64,000 nt of DNA. Source: Elusimicrobiota bacterium. GTDB taxonomy: Bacteria; Elusimicrobiota; Elusimicrobia; UBA1565. The DNA is taken from positions 1-64,000 of the forward strand of contig JACRDU010000151.1 of the NCBI GenBank assembly GCA_016218495.1, written 5' to 3'. How positions within the stretch are numbered: position 1 is the stretch's first letter; each line of letters begins with the position of its first letter. Made by a program: the position numbers and the translations under genes. The notes beneath the pieces were generated by a model that saw only the letters and a program-made list of their open reading frames with translations, did no database searches and was not told where the DNA came from. Of this stretch, positions 7,632-15,341 are shown in pieces.

Positions 7632-8333
7632 ATGACCAACGCCACCGCCCTGCCGCTCCTGCTCGCCGCGCTCCTGAGCGCGCCGTCTTGCGCCGAGAAG
7701 GCGCCGACCGCCATGTCCCAGGCCGCCCTCGCCGCGCCCGCGCCCGCCGCTCCGGCGCCGGAGCTCCCGGAGGCCGCAAGGCTCAAGGCTTCGGGCTACA
7801 AGGCCTGCCGGGATGCGGGCTTCAGCCACGGGTCCTGCGCCGGAGCCGAGCCCGGCTACGCCGCCTGCCGGGCCTCGGGGTTCGCGCACTCGTCGTGCGT
7901 CGAAGCGGGAGCGGGCTACGAGGCCTGCCGGGGCGCCGGGTTCTCCCACGCCTCCTGCCTCAACGCCAAAGAGGGCTACGCCGACTGTCGGGCCAAGGGA
8001 TTCTCCCATGGCGGCTGCGTCGGGGCCGAGGCCGGCTATGGGGAATGCCGCGAGGCCGGCTACGCGCACGGCGGCTGCATCGCCGCCAAGGCCGGGTACG
8101 CGGCTTGCCGCAAGGGGGGAGCCGGCCACGGAGCCTGCCTCGAGGCGTCGGGAGGCTACGGGGACTGCCGCGCCTCGGGTCAGAGCCACGGGACCTGCTT
8201 GGGCGCGCAGGAAGGCTACGCCGGCTGCCGCGGCGCGGGCTTCAGCCACGGGACCTGCCTGAGCGCGCGCGAAGGCTACGCCGACTGCCGCGCCTCGGGT
8301 CAGAGCCACGGCGCCTGCCTGAACGTGCGCTGA
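7632..8333 (+). CDS. Exported protein made of nine 20-residue Cys/His repeats
   Basis: The protein has 233 residues. A hydrophobic N-terminus (residues 1-19, then Cys20) suggests export, possibly as a lipoprotein. An Ala/Pro linker follows. From residue 55 to the end there are nine tandem copies of the pattern GYxxCRxxGFSHGxCxxA, period 20. Each has two Cys nine residues apart (C-x9-C) and one His, giving 18 Cys and 9 His in regular array. I do not recognise the family. The array could bind metal or haem or be disulfide-bonded. The next gene downstream encodes a haem-c protein with a CxxCH motif. A TACGAT hexamer ends 9 nt before the ATG. Confidence 0.8.
   Translation: MTNATALPLLLAALLSAPSCAEKAPTAMSQAALAAPAPAAPAPELPEAARLKASGYKACRDAGFSHGSCAGAEPGYAACRASGFAHSSCVEAGAGYEACRGAGFSHASCLNAKEGYADCRAKGFSHGGCVGAEAGYGECREAGYAHGGCIAAKAGYAACRKGGAGHGACLEASGGYGDCRASGQSHGTCLGAQEGYAGCRGAGFSHGTCLSAREGYADCRASGQSHGACLNVR
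7794..8330 (+). repeat. Nine tandem 60-bp coding repeats
   Basis: The DNA encoding the GYxxCR...HGxC array repeats every 60 bp for eight full units and one of 57 bp. Copies differ at many synonymous and some nonsynonymous positions, so the array is old. The codons for GGCTAC, TGCCG and CACGG are the most constant. Confidence 0.85.
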
Positions 8334-8360
8334 CGGCGGGGGTCTTGCTATCCTCGCAGG

Positions 8361-8912
8361 ATGAAGACCCTCCTGGCCGTCATCGTCCTGCTCGCCGCCT
8401 GCGCCCCGCGCCCCGCGCGCCTCGTCGAGGCTCCCGGCGAGAGGGCGCGCGCCTTCGCCGCCTTCGACCGGCTCCAGCAGGCCCTGGGCGCGCGTCTGAC
8501 GCAGGAGATGTCCCAGGGGCCGGAGGCGGCGCTGGCCGCCTGCCGGACCGAGGCGCCGGCCCTGGCCGGCCGGGTGCGCGCGGAGCAGGGCCTGGCCCTG
8601 GGGCGTACCAGCCACCGCCTGCGCAACCCGGATAACGCCGCGCCGCGCTGGGCGGCCCCCTACCTCGACGCGGCGGCCGGACGGCCGGCGGCCGAGGTGC
8701 GGCCCGTCGAGGTCGACCTGGGTGGGACGGTGGGGGTCCTGCGTCCCATCGGCGTGCAGCCGCTCTGCCTGCGCTGCCACGGCGACCCGGCCGGGATGCC
8801 CGACGGGCTGAAGGCCCGGCTCAAGGAGCTCTACCCGAAGGACGCCGCAACGGGCTTCACGGCCGGCGAGTTCCGCGGATTCTTCTGGGCCGAGGTCCCG
8901 AAGGCCCGCTAG
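8361..8912 (+). CDS. DUF3365/Tll0287-like haem-c lipoprotein
   Basis: This 183-residue lipoprotein has the signal MKTLLAVIVLLAAC, with the lipobox Cys at residue 14. It has one c-type haem site, CLRCH at residues 136-140. The region before it (SHRLRNPDNAAPRW near residues 84-97 and a PLCLRCHGDP context) matches DUF3365/Tll0287-type domains, which bind one haem and are thought to sense redox state or small ligands. It ends in a 4-bp overlap with the convergent radical-SAM gene. It lies 27 bp after the Cys/His repeat gene, so a shared role is plausible but unproven. A TATCCT hexamer ends 6 nt before the ATG. Confidence 0.83.
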   Translation: MKTLLAVIVLLAACAPRPARLVEAPGERARAFAAFDRLQQALGARLTQEMSQGPEAALAACRTEAPALAGRVRAEQGLALGRTSHRLRNPDNAAPRWAAPYLDAAAGRPAAEVRPVEVDLGGTVGVLRPIGVQPLCLRCHGDPAGMPDGLKARLKELYPKDAATGFTAGEFRGFFWAEVPKAR

Positions 8913-10318
8913 GCCCGGACGGCCGCGCGGCGCAGCGGCTCCAGGCGCGTCTTTTCCAGCTCGCCGCGGTAGAACAGGTTGTAGGTGTCGAAGGGGATGA
9001 GGCGGCCGTCGGGGTGGACGATGTGCACGCAGGTCTTCTTCACCGAGCGCACGTCGAAGGAGTACGCGTCGATGAACTGCATGATGATGAGCCGGAACAC
9101 GTCCTTGTAGCCGATGTCGCCGGCGGCCACGCGCGGCAGGCAGCAGAGCATCTCCTTGAGGCTGAGCGCGCTCGAGGCCGGGGAGTGGTTGGTGGCCAGC
9201 AGCTTGAAGAGCGCGCCCCGCACCGCGTCGTCTTTCTCGTAGATGATGGTGTTGCGCCCGCCCTCGATGAGGAGCTTGGGGTCGATGAGGCCGGTCAGGG
9301 GCGTGACCTTGCCGCCGCTCTTGAGGGCGTAGGCCATGGCCAGGCTGTCGGGGTGGCAGGGGACGGGCAGGATGTCCTCGGGCCGGAAGACCGCGGTCTG
9401 CTCGAGTATCTTCCGCCTGACCTCGGTGAGGGTCAGGCGGTCCTTCACCGGGTCGTAGCCCTCCAGGCGTCCCGCGGCCTGCACCGGCTGGAAGGTCACC
9501 CCGCGCACGCAGGGCTGCTGCAGCGCGAAGTCCACGATGCGGCCCAGCTCGTGGTCGTTGAGGCCCTTCTTGAGCGTGACGACGAGCGTCGTCGATATGC
9601 CGAGCCGGTTGAGGCGCTCCAGGGCCTTGGCCCGGACCTGGCGCAGGTCGGCGCCGCGCAGCGCGCGCAGCGGGCCCTCTTCGAGCGAGTCGAACTGCAG
9701 GTACAGCTCGAAGCCCGGCATGTAGGAGGCCAGGCGTTCGGCGAAGGACTCGTCCTGGGCGATGCGCAGGCCGTTGGTGTTGACCATCAGGTGGCGGATG
9801 GGGCGGGCCTTGGCCAGGTCGAGCACCTTGAAGAAGTCGGGATGCAGCGTCGGTTCGCCCCCCGAGAGCTGCACCACGTCCGGCTGTCCCTCGTTGGCCA
9901 CCACGGCGTCGAGCATGGACTCGATGAGGGGGAGGGGGTGGAAGCCCGGGCGCGACGGGCCGCTCTCCGCGTAGCAGACCGGGCACTCCAGGTTGCAGTG
10001 GTCGCCCAGCTCGACCAAGCTCAGGCAGGAGTGCTGCTCGTGGTCGGTGCACAGCCCGCAGTCGTACGGGCAGCCCCAGCGCACCGGCGTGTTGTAGCGC
10101 AGCGGCATCTCGGGGGCCTTGAGGAAGACCTCGCGGCAGCGCCGGTAGTAGTCGACGTCGTCGGCCAACAGCACCGTCTCGGGCCCGTGCTCGGGGCAGC
10201 GCTTGAGCATGAGGACACGGCCGTCCTGGAAGACCACCTTGCCCTCGAGCTTCTTGAGGCACTTCGAGCAGAGCGTGACGGCCACGTCGTAGAAGACGTA
10301 CGGCCGCTGGCGCGCCAT
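8909..10318 (-). CDS. Radical SAM protein of the MJ0619/Tes-like family
   Basis: This 469-residue radical SAM enzyme has the cluster motif C108-x3-C112-x2-C115 (HCNLECPVCYA). As in archaeal tetraether lipid synthase (Tes, MJ0619 family), an N-terminal metal site C17-x2-C20...C41PEHG is followed by the auxiliary-cluster motif GCPYDCGLC (C83, C87, C90). The C-terminus has the family block HPDGRLIPFDTYNLFYR, with Asp where I would expect Cys. Tes joins two lipid tails by C-C bond formation, but family members also methylate pterin precursors, so the substrate is not proven. It starts at ATG 10318, sharing its A with the upstream TGA, and ends an operon with desaturase and Lgt-like genes. Confidence 0.82.
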   Translation of the reverse strand: MARQRPYVFYDVAVTLCSKCLKKLEGKVVFQDGRVLMLKRCPEHGPETVLLADDVDYYRRCREVFLKAPEMPLRYNTPVRWGCPYDCGLCTDHEQHSCLSLVELGDHCNLECPVCYAESGPSRPGFHPLPLIESMLDAVVANEGQPDVVQLSGGEPTLHPDFFKVLDLAKARPIRHLMVNTNGLRIAQDESFAERLASYMPGFELYLQFDSLEEGPLRALRGADLRQVRAKALERLNRLGISTTLVVTLKKGLNDHELGRIVDFALQQPCVRGVTFQPVQAAGRLEGYDPVKDRLTLTEVRRKILEQTAVFRPEDILPVPCHPDSLAMAYALKSGGKVTPLTGLIDPKLLIEGGRNTIIYEKDDAVRGALFKLLATNHSPASSALSLKEMLCCLPRVAAGDIGYKDVFRLIIMQFIDAYSFDVRSVKKTCVHIVHPDGRLIPFDTYNLFYRGELEKTRLEPLRRAAVRA

Positions 10319-11040
10319 CAGGCCTGACGCGGGGCGGGCGCGTGGGCGTCGATGACCCACAGCCCGGCGAAGACCGGCGCGAGGAACAGGGCCGCCGCCT
10401 GATAGGCGGTCAGGGGGCCGAGCAGGCGGGGCTCGGGGCGGATGAACTCCGTGAGGAAACGGTAGGCCAAGTAGGCGAGGATGTAGAGCTTCAGCAGTTG
10501 TCGCGGGAAGAGGCCGCGCCGGCGCAGCGCCGACAGGGCGAAGGCCGCGGCGAGATGGAAGGCCGCCTCGTAGGCCTGGGTGGGATGGCGGCGCAGGCCG
10601 TCGCCGAAGTCCACGCCCCAGGGCAGCGCCGTCGGCACGCCGTAGCAGCAACGCGCGAAGAGGCAGGAGAGGCGTCCCACGCCGATGGCGGCGGCGACGG
10701 GCACGGCGAAGCCGTCGCCGGTCTTCACGCCCACGCCGAGCAGGGCCTTGGCCGCCTCGACGGCCAGATAGCCGCCGACCAGGCCTCCCAGGACGGTGCG
10801 CCCGTCGGAGAGCCAGGCCGCGGCGCTCAGAGGGCCCGCCGGGTGGAGCAGGGCGAAGGGCAGCTTGGCGCCGAGGAAGCCCCCGCAGAACGCCGCGAAG
10901 GAGAGCCCGCGGCGCTGGGGAGGGGTCAGGCCCAGGCAGGCCTGCGCGCCTCGCCCCAGGAGCCAGGCGACGGCCACGGCGGCGGCCATGACGGCGGCGC
11001 TGACGGCGGTGGCTTGCGAGGCGACGGCCTCGCTAGCCAT
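10318..11040 (-). CDS. Lgt-like (prolipoprotein diacylglyceryl transferase family) membrane protein
   Basis: This 240-residue protein has about seven hydrophobic segments. It carries Lgt-like blocks: TVLGGLVGGYL near residues 83-93 and GRLSCLFARCCYGVPTALPW around 122-141, followed by RRHPTQAYE. These correspond to the Lgt signature (GRxGNFxN...) and the RHPSQLYE block, but the signature Asn residues are replaced (SCLFARCCYG). It probably binds a phospholipid such as phosphatidylglycerol; whether it transfers diacylglycerol to lipoproteins is doubtful. The gene lies directly upstream of the Tes-like enzyme with shared stop and start bases. Confidence 0.78.
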   Translation of the reverse strand: MASEAVASQATAVSAAVMAAAVAVAWLLGRGAQACLGLTPPQRRGLSFAAFCGGFLGAKLPFALLHPAGPLSAAAWLSDGRTVLGGLVGGYLAVEAAKALLGVGVKTGDGFAVPVAAAIGVGRLSCLFARCCYGVPTALPWGVDFGDGLRRHPTQAYEAAFHLAAAFALSALRRRGLFPRQLLKLYILAYLAYRFLTEFIRPEPRLLGPLTAYQAAALFLAPVFAGLWVIDAHAPAPRQA

Positions 11041-11515
11041 GGCCCATCGCGTAGAGGCAGACCGCGAAGGCCGCGACGGTTATGGCCGCGCCGCCGACGA
11101 TGCAGATGAAGATGAATGTGCCGATGACCTTGAGGACCTTCTCGAGCGGGGTCTCGGGCTCCTTCGGGCGGCGCACCAGGCGCAGCGGGCCCGGGGTTGC
11201 CGCGGCCTGGGGCTCGGCGGCGGGCCCGGAGAGCATGCGGTCGCCGACCAGCCAGGCTACCGGCAGGATGATCACCAAGGTCGCCGCCAGGCCCGCGCCC
11301 AGCGAGATGACCAGCCAGCCGGCTGAGACGGAGACCAGGCCGACCACGAGCGCCGCCGCGGTGGCGCGGTCGTCGAAGCCTCCGTCCGCCAGGGGGAGCG
11401 GGGGAGGCGGGGGCACGACCTCGGCGTCGCGGGGCAGGCCGCAGAGCCAGCAGGGTTCGGTCCGGACGGGGTCCAGGAAGGCGCCGCAGCCGGGGCAGTT
11501 GACCGGGCCGCTCAC
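11033..11515 (-). CDS. Zinc-ribbon membrane protein, unknown function
   Basis: This 160-residue protein has an N-terminal zinc-ribbon-like CPGC...CWLC (residues 7-25), a Pro-rich linker, two adjacent membrane segments (about 54-90), a charged cytoplasmic loop and a last membrane segment near the C-terminus. No catalytic motif is visible. It overlaps the membrane protein upstream (ATGA) and the Lgt-like gene downstream by 8 bp, so it belongs to the lipid-type operon. Confidence 0.72.
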   Translation of the reverse strand: MSGPVNCPGCGAFLDPVRTEPCWLCGLPRDAEVVPPPPPLPLADGGFDDRATAAALVVGLVSVSAGWLVISLGAGLAATLVIILPVAWLVGDRMLSGPAAEPQAAATPGPLRLVRRPKEPETPLEKVLKVIGTFIFICIVGGAAITVAAFAVCLYAMGHG

Positions 11516-12048
11516 GACGGCTCCGTGCGCGCCCGGCGCAGGACCTGGCCGACCATGACGCCCGAGAGCACGAGCGCGGCGAGGAAGACGAGCTGGTGGC
11601 CGCGCGGGACGGCCAGCCCGGGCCGGTACAGGGCGGTGTGGCCGAGCACGACGAGGTAGCCGAGCGCCGCCCCGGCCGTGGCGAAGCGCACCAGCGGCAG
11701 GCTCAGGCGCAGGGCCGCCAGGGTCGGCAGCAGCAGCAAGGCCACGGCCAGCGGGCTGCGCGGCCCGTCGGCCACCAGCAGGACGGCCGTCAGGTAGGCG
11801 GCGTCGAGGCCGGCGGACAGGTACATCAGCGCGGGCGGGAAGAAACGCCGGCGCTGGAAGACGTAGACGCCCCAGGAGGTGATGAGCCAGGACCCGGCCA
11901 GCGCGCTCATGGCCAGGTGGAAGCCCCGGTCCACGGCGCCGGAGCGGAAGTCGGAGAGCTCGATGAGGTAGAAGGCCGTGATGGCGGCCGCGCGCAGCAG
12001 GTTCGCCCGCGCCTCGCCTTCGAAGGCCCCGCGCCGGCCGCCCGTCAC
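11512..12048 (-). CDS. Polytopic membrane protein in desaturase/Tes-like operon
   Basis: This 178-residue protein has about six hydrophobic helices and a basic N-terminus. It starts at GTG 12048, which overlaps the desaturase stop as GTGA; the longer in-frame ORF merely runs antiphase through the desaturase. I do not recognise the family. Resemblance to membrane-anchor regions of some sensor proteins is superficial. Its role in the operon is unknown. Confidence 0.68.
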   Translation of the reverse strand: MTGGRRGAFEGEARANLLRAAAITAFYLIELSDFRSGAVDRGFHLAMSALAGSWLITSWGVYVFQRRRFFPPALMYLSAGLDAAYLTAVLLVADGPRSPLAVALLLLPTLAALRLSLPLVRFATAGAALGYLVVLGHTALYRPGLAVPRGHQLVFLAALVLSGVMVGQVLRRARTEPS

Positions 12049-12899
12049 GCGCGCACCGCGGGGCGGGTGCGCACCTCGAGGGCGCCCAGGAGGTCTTCGA
12101 GGGTCATCGAGCGCGAGCCGTCCGGGGCGTCGGCGTACTTCCCGACGGCGCGGGCGATCTGGGAGAAGGCGTCGCGGAAATGGTAGCCCTTGGCGGCCCG
12201 CATCATCACGATGGAGCGCCGCTTGTAGTTGTCGAGCACGCCGTAGAGCGGCATCTTGAAGTCGACGACCGCCTCTTTGATGCTGGCGTAGTCGACGCCG
12301 CCGGGGGCCGCAAGGTACATGCGCAGCAGGTCCGAGAAGAAGCCGCAGTGCCGGGCCTCGTCCTTGCTCAGGGCGTCGAGGACCTGCTTGAGGACGGGGT
12401 CGGCCACGGCCTCGCGCAGGCAGGAGTAGAACACCTGGGTGGCCTTCTCCTGGATGACGGTATAGACCGCCATCTGCATGGGGTCGAGATGGGGGGCCTT
12501 GTACTCGTTGGCCCCGGCCTTGAGCATCTCCGCCTCGAGCGCGGCCGGGGTGATGCGGCCGGTGGCGCGGATGTAGGTCTCCAGGGTCTGGGCGTGGCGG
12601 TCCTCGTCGGCGCACCATTTGAAGACGAAGTGGAGCATGTGCCGGCGCACGAAGAGCTCGTCGGCGGGGAGCCCCGGGTCGAGCCGGAACAGGCCCAGGT
12701 AGGCGTTCGCGTAGCCGGGGATGTGGTCTTCGACCAGCATCGAGGTCTTCAGGGCGTCGAACTGCTCGTCGCTGAGGAGGTCGCCCTTCGCGGCGTCGAA
12801 ATCGAAGTCCTTGAAGCGGTTCCAGCCCAGGGTCTCGAAGCGTTCGAGGTAGCGCCGGACGAGGGCGGAGACCTGCTCACGGAGGTACGGGGTGGACAT
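12045..12899 (-). CDS. Acyl-ACP desaturase-like diiron protein
   Basis: This 284-residue protein resembles the soluble stearoyl-ACP desaturase family (FA_desaturase_2). Diiron ligands are visible in VEDHIPGY, in WCADEDRHA (the EENRH-type motif), in the helix with IQEKATQVF and in SKDEARH. Family members introduce a double bond into an acyl chain carried by ACP using O2. ATG 12899 is preceded by AGGAGAGG, a strong ribosome site, and by a likely promoter. It is the first gene of the five-gene operon ending with the Tes-like radical SAM enzyme. A ferritin-like oxidase with another substrate remains possible. Confidence 0.85.
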   Translation of the reverse strand: MSTPYLREQVSALVRRYLERFETLGWNRFKDFDFDAAKGDLLSDEQFDALKTSMLVEDHIPGYANAYLGLFRLDPGLPADELFVRRHMLHFVFKWCADEDRHAQTLETYIRATGRITPAALEAEMLKAGANEYKAPHLDPMQMAVYTVIQEKATQVFYSCLREAVADPVLKQVLDALSKDEARHCGFFSDLLRMYLAAPGGVDYASIKEAVVDFKMPLYGVLDNYKRRSIVMMRAAKGYHFRDAFSQIARAVGKYADAPDGSRSMTLEDLLGALEVRTRPAVRA

Positions 12900-12924
12900 G
12901 GGGACCTCTCCTAAAGGAAGGTCA

Positions 12925-12952
12925 ATTATAGCAAAGGGGAGGTCGTTGTCCG
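12925..12952 (-). promoter_or_regulatory. Promoter of desaturase/Lgt-like/Tes-like operon
   Basis: On the minus strand CGGACA (12947-12952) is followed after 16 bp by a perfect TATAAT (12925-12930). It lies 25 nt upstream of the desaturase ATG, leaving room for the AGGAGAGG ribosome site. Confidence 0.6.
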
Positions 12953-12987
12953 GATACTTGAAGAATCGGAGGAATCCGGTCAGAATC

Positions 12988-13635
12988 ATGGGGATGGGAA
13001 AGACCGCCTCCGGCTTGGCCGTCCTGGCCCTCCTGGCGGGGGCCGGTTGCGTCACCGCCCCCACCACGTTCGAGGCGGCGTCTCTGCGCCATGAGGCCGA
13101 GGGCCGCCGGTTCAAGACGGTGGCCGTCCTGCCGATGAGCGAGGACCCGGGCCTGCGCAAGCACTTCGCCGAGAGCGTGGTGGGCTTCCTGCGGCCCTGG
13201 ACCGTGCGGGCCGAACGGGGGGCCGACCTCCTGCCGCGCCAGCTCTACGACGCCGACGGGGACGGCCGCATCGACCCGGCCGTGGACCGAGACCTGATCC
13301 GCCTGCGCCTGAGCGAGGCCGGCTTCGAGGCCGTCCTGACCGTGGCCTACCAGCCCAAGGAGGACGCCCTCCCGGCCGCGGGGGCGCACCAGTGGCCGGA
13401 GGCGTCCCTGCCCGAGTACATGACGGCCCAGTACGAGAAGGCCCGCGCGGCGGGCGCCGCGCGGCCCGACGAGCTGCTGCTCGAGACCAACCTGTACGAC
13501 TCTAAGACCGGCAAGGTGGTCTGGTCGGCCCACTCCCGCACGACGCGCTCCGCCAGCGCCACGGTCCTGGCCGAATCCTACGCCGCGGCCGTGGTCGACG
13601 AGCTGGTCAAGTACGGCCTGATTGGAAAGCGCTAG
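12988..13635 (+). CDS. Lipoprotein, GNA1162/DUF799-like
   Basis: This 215-residue lipoprotein has the signal MGMGKTASGLAVLALLAGAGC, with lipobox AGAGC. The mature part begins with VAVLPM, typical of outer-membrane-associated proteins of the GNA1162/DUF799 and TolB-N-like kind, and includes a Ca-binding-like DADGDGRID stretch. The region LETNLYDSKTGKVVWSAHS is also typical of such envelope proteins. Its exact role is unknown. It is divergent from the lipid operon. ATG 12994 is an alternative start. Confidence 0.7.
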   Translation: MGMGKTASGLAVLALLAGAGCVTAPTTFEAASLRHEAEGRRFKTVAVLPMSEDPGLRKHFAESVVGFLRPWTVRAERGADLLPRQLYDADGDGRIDPAVDRDLIRLRLSEAGFEAVLTVAYQPKEDALPAAGAHQWPEASLPEYMTAQYEKARAAGAARPDELLLETNLYDSKTGKVVWSAHSRTTRSASATVLAESYAAAVVDELVKYGLIGKR

Positions 13636-13652
13636 CGGGGCGGAGCCCCGCT
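13634..13652. terminator. Hairpin between convergent genes
   Basis: AGCGGGGC-GGA-GCCCCGCT forms a perfect 8-bp stem that begins inside the lipoprotein stop codon. It has no T-tract, so termination is plausible but not certain. Confidence 0.4.
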
Positions 13653-13692
13653 GTGCCGGGCTTCAGCGGGGCTAAGAGGACGCCGGGCCTAG

Positions 13693-14832
13693 CTAGGGGC
13701 GGCCGTAGCCGCTTCCCCACGCGCCCGGCTCCCAGCTGACTCCCGCGACGGCCTGGGGGCCCGCGGGCGCGATATCGGCGTGGAACAGCGTCCCGTCCTT
13801 GAACTCGACCTTGTCGCCCCAGATCCTTCCGAACACCTCCATGTCGAGCGTGAAGTCCCCCGTCCGGTCCTCCAGGTAGGCATGGAGCGGGGAATCGCAC
13901 TTGATGCTGTGGCTGGAGCTCGAGCCCTGGCCGTAAAAGGCCACGAGGGACGGGGTCTGGGAGAGGTTGTTGATGGCGCAGCTGGAGTCCGTGGTCAGCT
14001 TCCCGGTGAAGTAGATGGTGGCGGGCGTGCTGATGTTGAGGGTCCCTTTCACGGTGATATGGCGGAAGTAATAGACGCCGGGGGCCAGGGAGGCCGTCTT
14101 CCCGTTGTCGACGAAGAGGTCCTTGCTAGAGGAGGAATAGACGCTGGAGGGGGAGATGCCGGTCCGGTTGTCGTTGCCGGCGGCGCACGACGGGCAGGTG
14201 TGGTTCGGGAGGGTCAGGGTATAGGTCGCGTGGGCCACGGCCCCCGAGGCGGACGCCGGACTGGGGGCGGGGGCGTCGGTATACCAGATGCTCCCCTTGA
14301 CGCAGGGGTTGGAGGAGCACTGGATGTCGGCCCGGCCGTTGGACCAGATGCCGCCTTCGCTGCCCGGGGGGCCCGGGGGAACGAACGAGTCGACCACGGC
14401 GCCTTGGGACTTGAAATAGTCGGTCACGACGGCGAAGCCCGATCCGCCGCCCGCGACTGCGGCGCCGCCGGAATAGGTGAGGCGGGCCCGGGCTGAGACG
14501 CTGCGCACGGCCGAGCCGAAGAGGAAGATCCCCATGGAGTATCCCGTCGAGCGGACCAGAGGCTCCGTGTCGGTCGAGAGCGTGACCGTATAGCGGCCCC
14601 CGGCGAAGGGCTTGTCGGTGAAGCCGGTCCGCCAGGACGGGTTTTCGTAGAGCTGCCGCAAAGCGTCCTCGAGCCCGGCTTCGCCGACGGCCTGCGCCTG
14701 CGCCGAGCGCATCTGCCAGGTGGTCTCCCGCACCAAAGTCCGGGTCAGGCGGTAGGTCGTGGCCGCCAGGATGGAGAGCACGGCCACCGCGAGCAGGCTC
14801 GTCACCATCGCCGAGCCCCGCTCGGAGCTCAC
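13693..14832 (-). CDS. PilX-like minor pilin/adhesin-type protein
   Basis: This 379-residue protein has an N-terminal membrane helix of PilX type (GSAMVTSLLAVAVLSIL). A long Ser/Gly-rich exported region with beta-helix-like strands follows (APGVYYFRHITVKGTLNIS, PATIYFTGKL). There are several Cys pairs, for example CSSNPC, CPSC and CAIN with CDSP. It is probably a minor component of a type IV pilus or type II pseudopilus tip. It is the last gene of the operon starting at 19106 and joins the upstream prepilin gene by ATGA. Confidence 0.78.
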   Translation of the reverse strand: MSSERGSAMVTSLLAVAVLSILAATTYRLTRTLVRETTWQMRSAQAQAVGEAGLEDALRQLYENPSWRTGFTDKPFAGGRYTVTLSTDTEPLVRSTGYSMGIFLFGSAVRSVSARARLTYSGGAAVAGGGSGFAVVTDYFKSQGAVVDSFVPPGPPGSEGGIWSNGRADIQCSSNPCVKGSIWYTDAPAPSPASASGAVAHATYTLTLPNHTCPSCAAGNDNRTGISPSSVYSSSSKDLFVDNGKTASLAPGVYYFRHITVKGTLNISTPATIYFTGKLTTDSSCAINNLSQTPSLVAFYGQGSSSSHSIKCDSPLHAYLEDRTGDFTLDMEVFGRIWGDKVEFKDGTLFHADIAPAGPQAVAGVSWEPGAWGSGYGRP

Positions 14833-15341
14833 CGGTTCCTCAGCCGCGCGCCTGAGAAGAAGCGCTGCTCGCCCGAACGCGGGCGCGTGACGCCCAGGTC
14901 GAAGGTGACGAAGGCGGCGCCGGCGGCCGCGGTCGATTCGATGACCCTGCCCGATTCGTCGAGGTTGTAGTAGGCGAGGGTCAGGCTGGATATGCCCTCG
15001 GCCTGGACCTGCTCGACGCCGAGCTGGCCGCGCAGGAGCGTCGCGGCGGTGGTCCTGAAGGTGACGGCCGCTCCCGCCGACTGTCCCAGGACGAGGGTCC
15101 CGGTCGACAGCGAGGCGGACGAGGAGGACTCCTGGCCGGTCCAGACCAGGCCGTGGCGAGAGGCGTCGCCGAGCACGGACATGCGGGCGCTGGAGAGGAA
15201 GGAGAGCTGGTTCAGGGTGTAGGTGGAGGCCTTCAGGCCGGCCTTGAACAGCCCGGCGACCGCCAGGCCGACGATGGCCAGCACGGCGATGCCGACGACG
15301 GCCTCGGCCAGGGTGAAGCCCGAGAGGGAGGGCCGCCTCAC
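14829..15341 (-). CDS. Type IV prepilin/pseudopilin (PulJ-like)
   Basis: This 170-residue prepilin has a short basic leader, cleavage site G/F and the helix GFTLAEAVVGIAVLAIVGLA with Glu at position 5 of the mature protein. It would be processed by a prepilin peptidase, not found in this window. The C-terminal domain is beta-rich and resembles minor pseudopilins such as GspJ. It overlaps both neighbours by ATGA. Confidence 0.85.
   Translation of the reverse strand: MRRPSLSGFTLAEAVVGIAVLAIVGLAVAGLFKAGLKASTYTLNQLSFLSSARMSVLGDASRHGLVWTGQESSSSASLSTGTLVLGQSAGAAVTFRTTAATLLRGQLGVEQVQAEGISSLTLAYYNLDESGRVIESTAAAGAAFVTFDLGVTRPRSGEQRFFSGARLRNR

Noticed and set aside
7794-8330. Regular 60-bp repeats considered as a CRISPR array
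   Set aside because: There are no spacers. The whole unit repeats with codon-like divergence and encodes a continuous Cys/His repeat protein.
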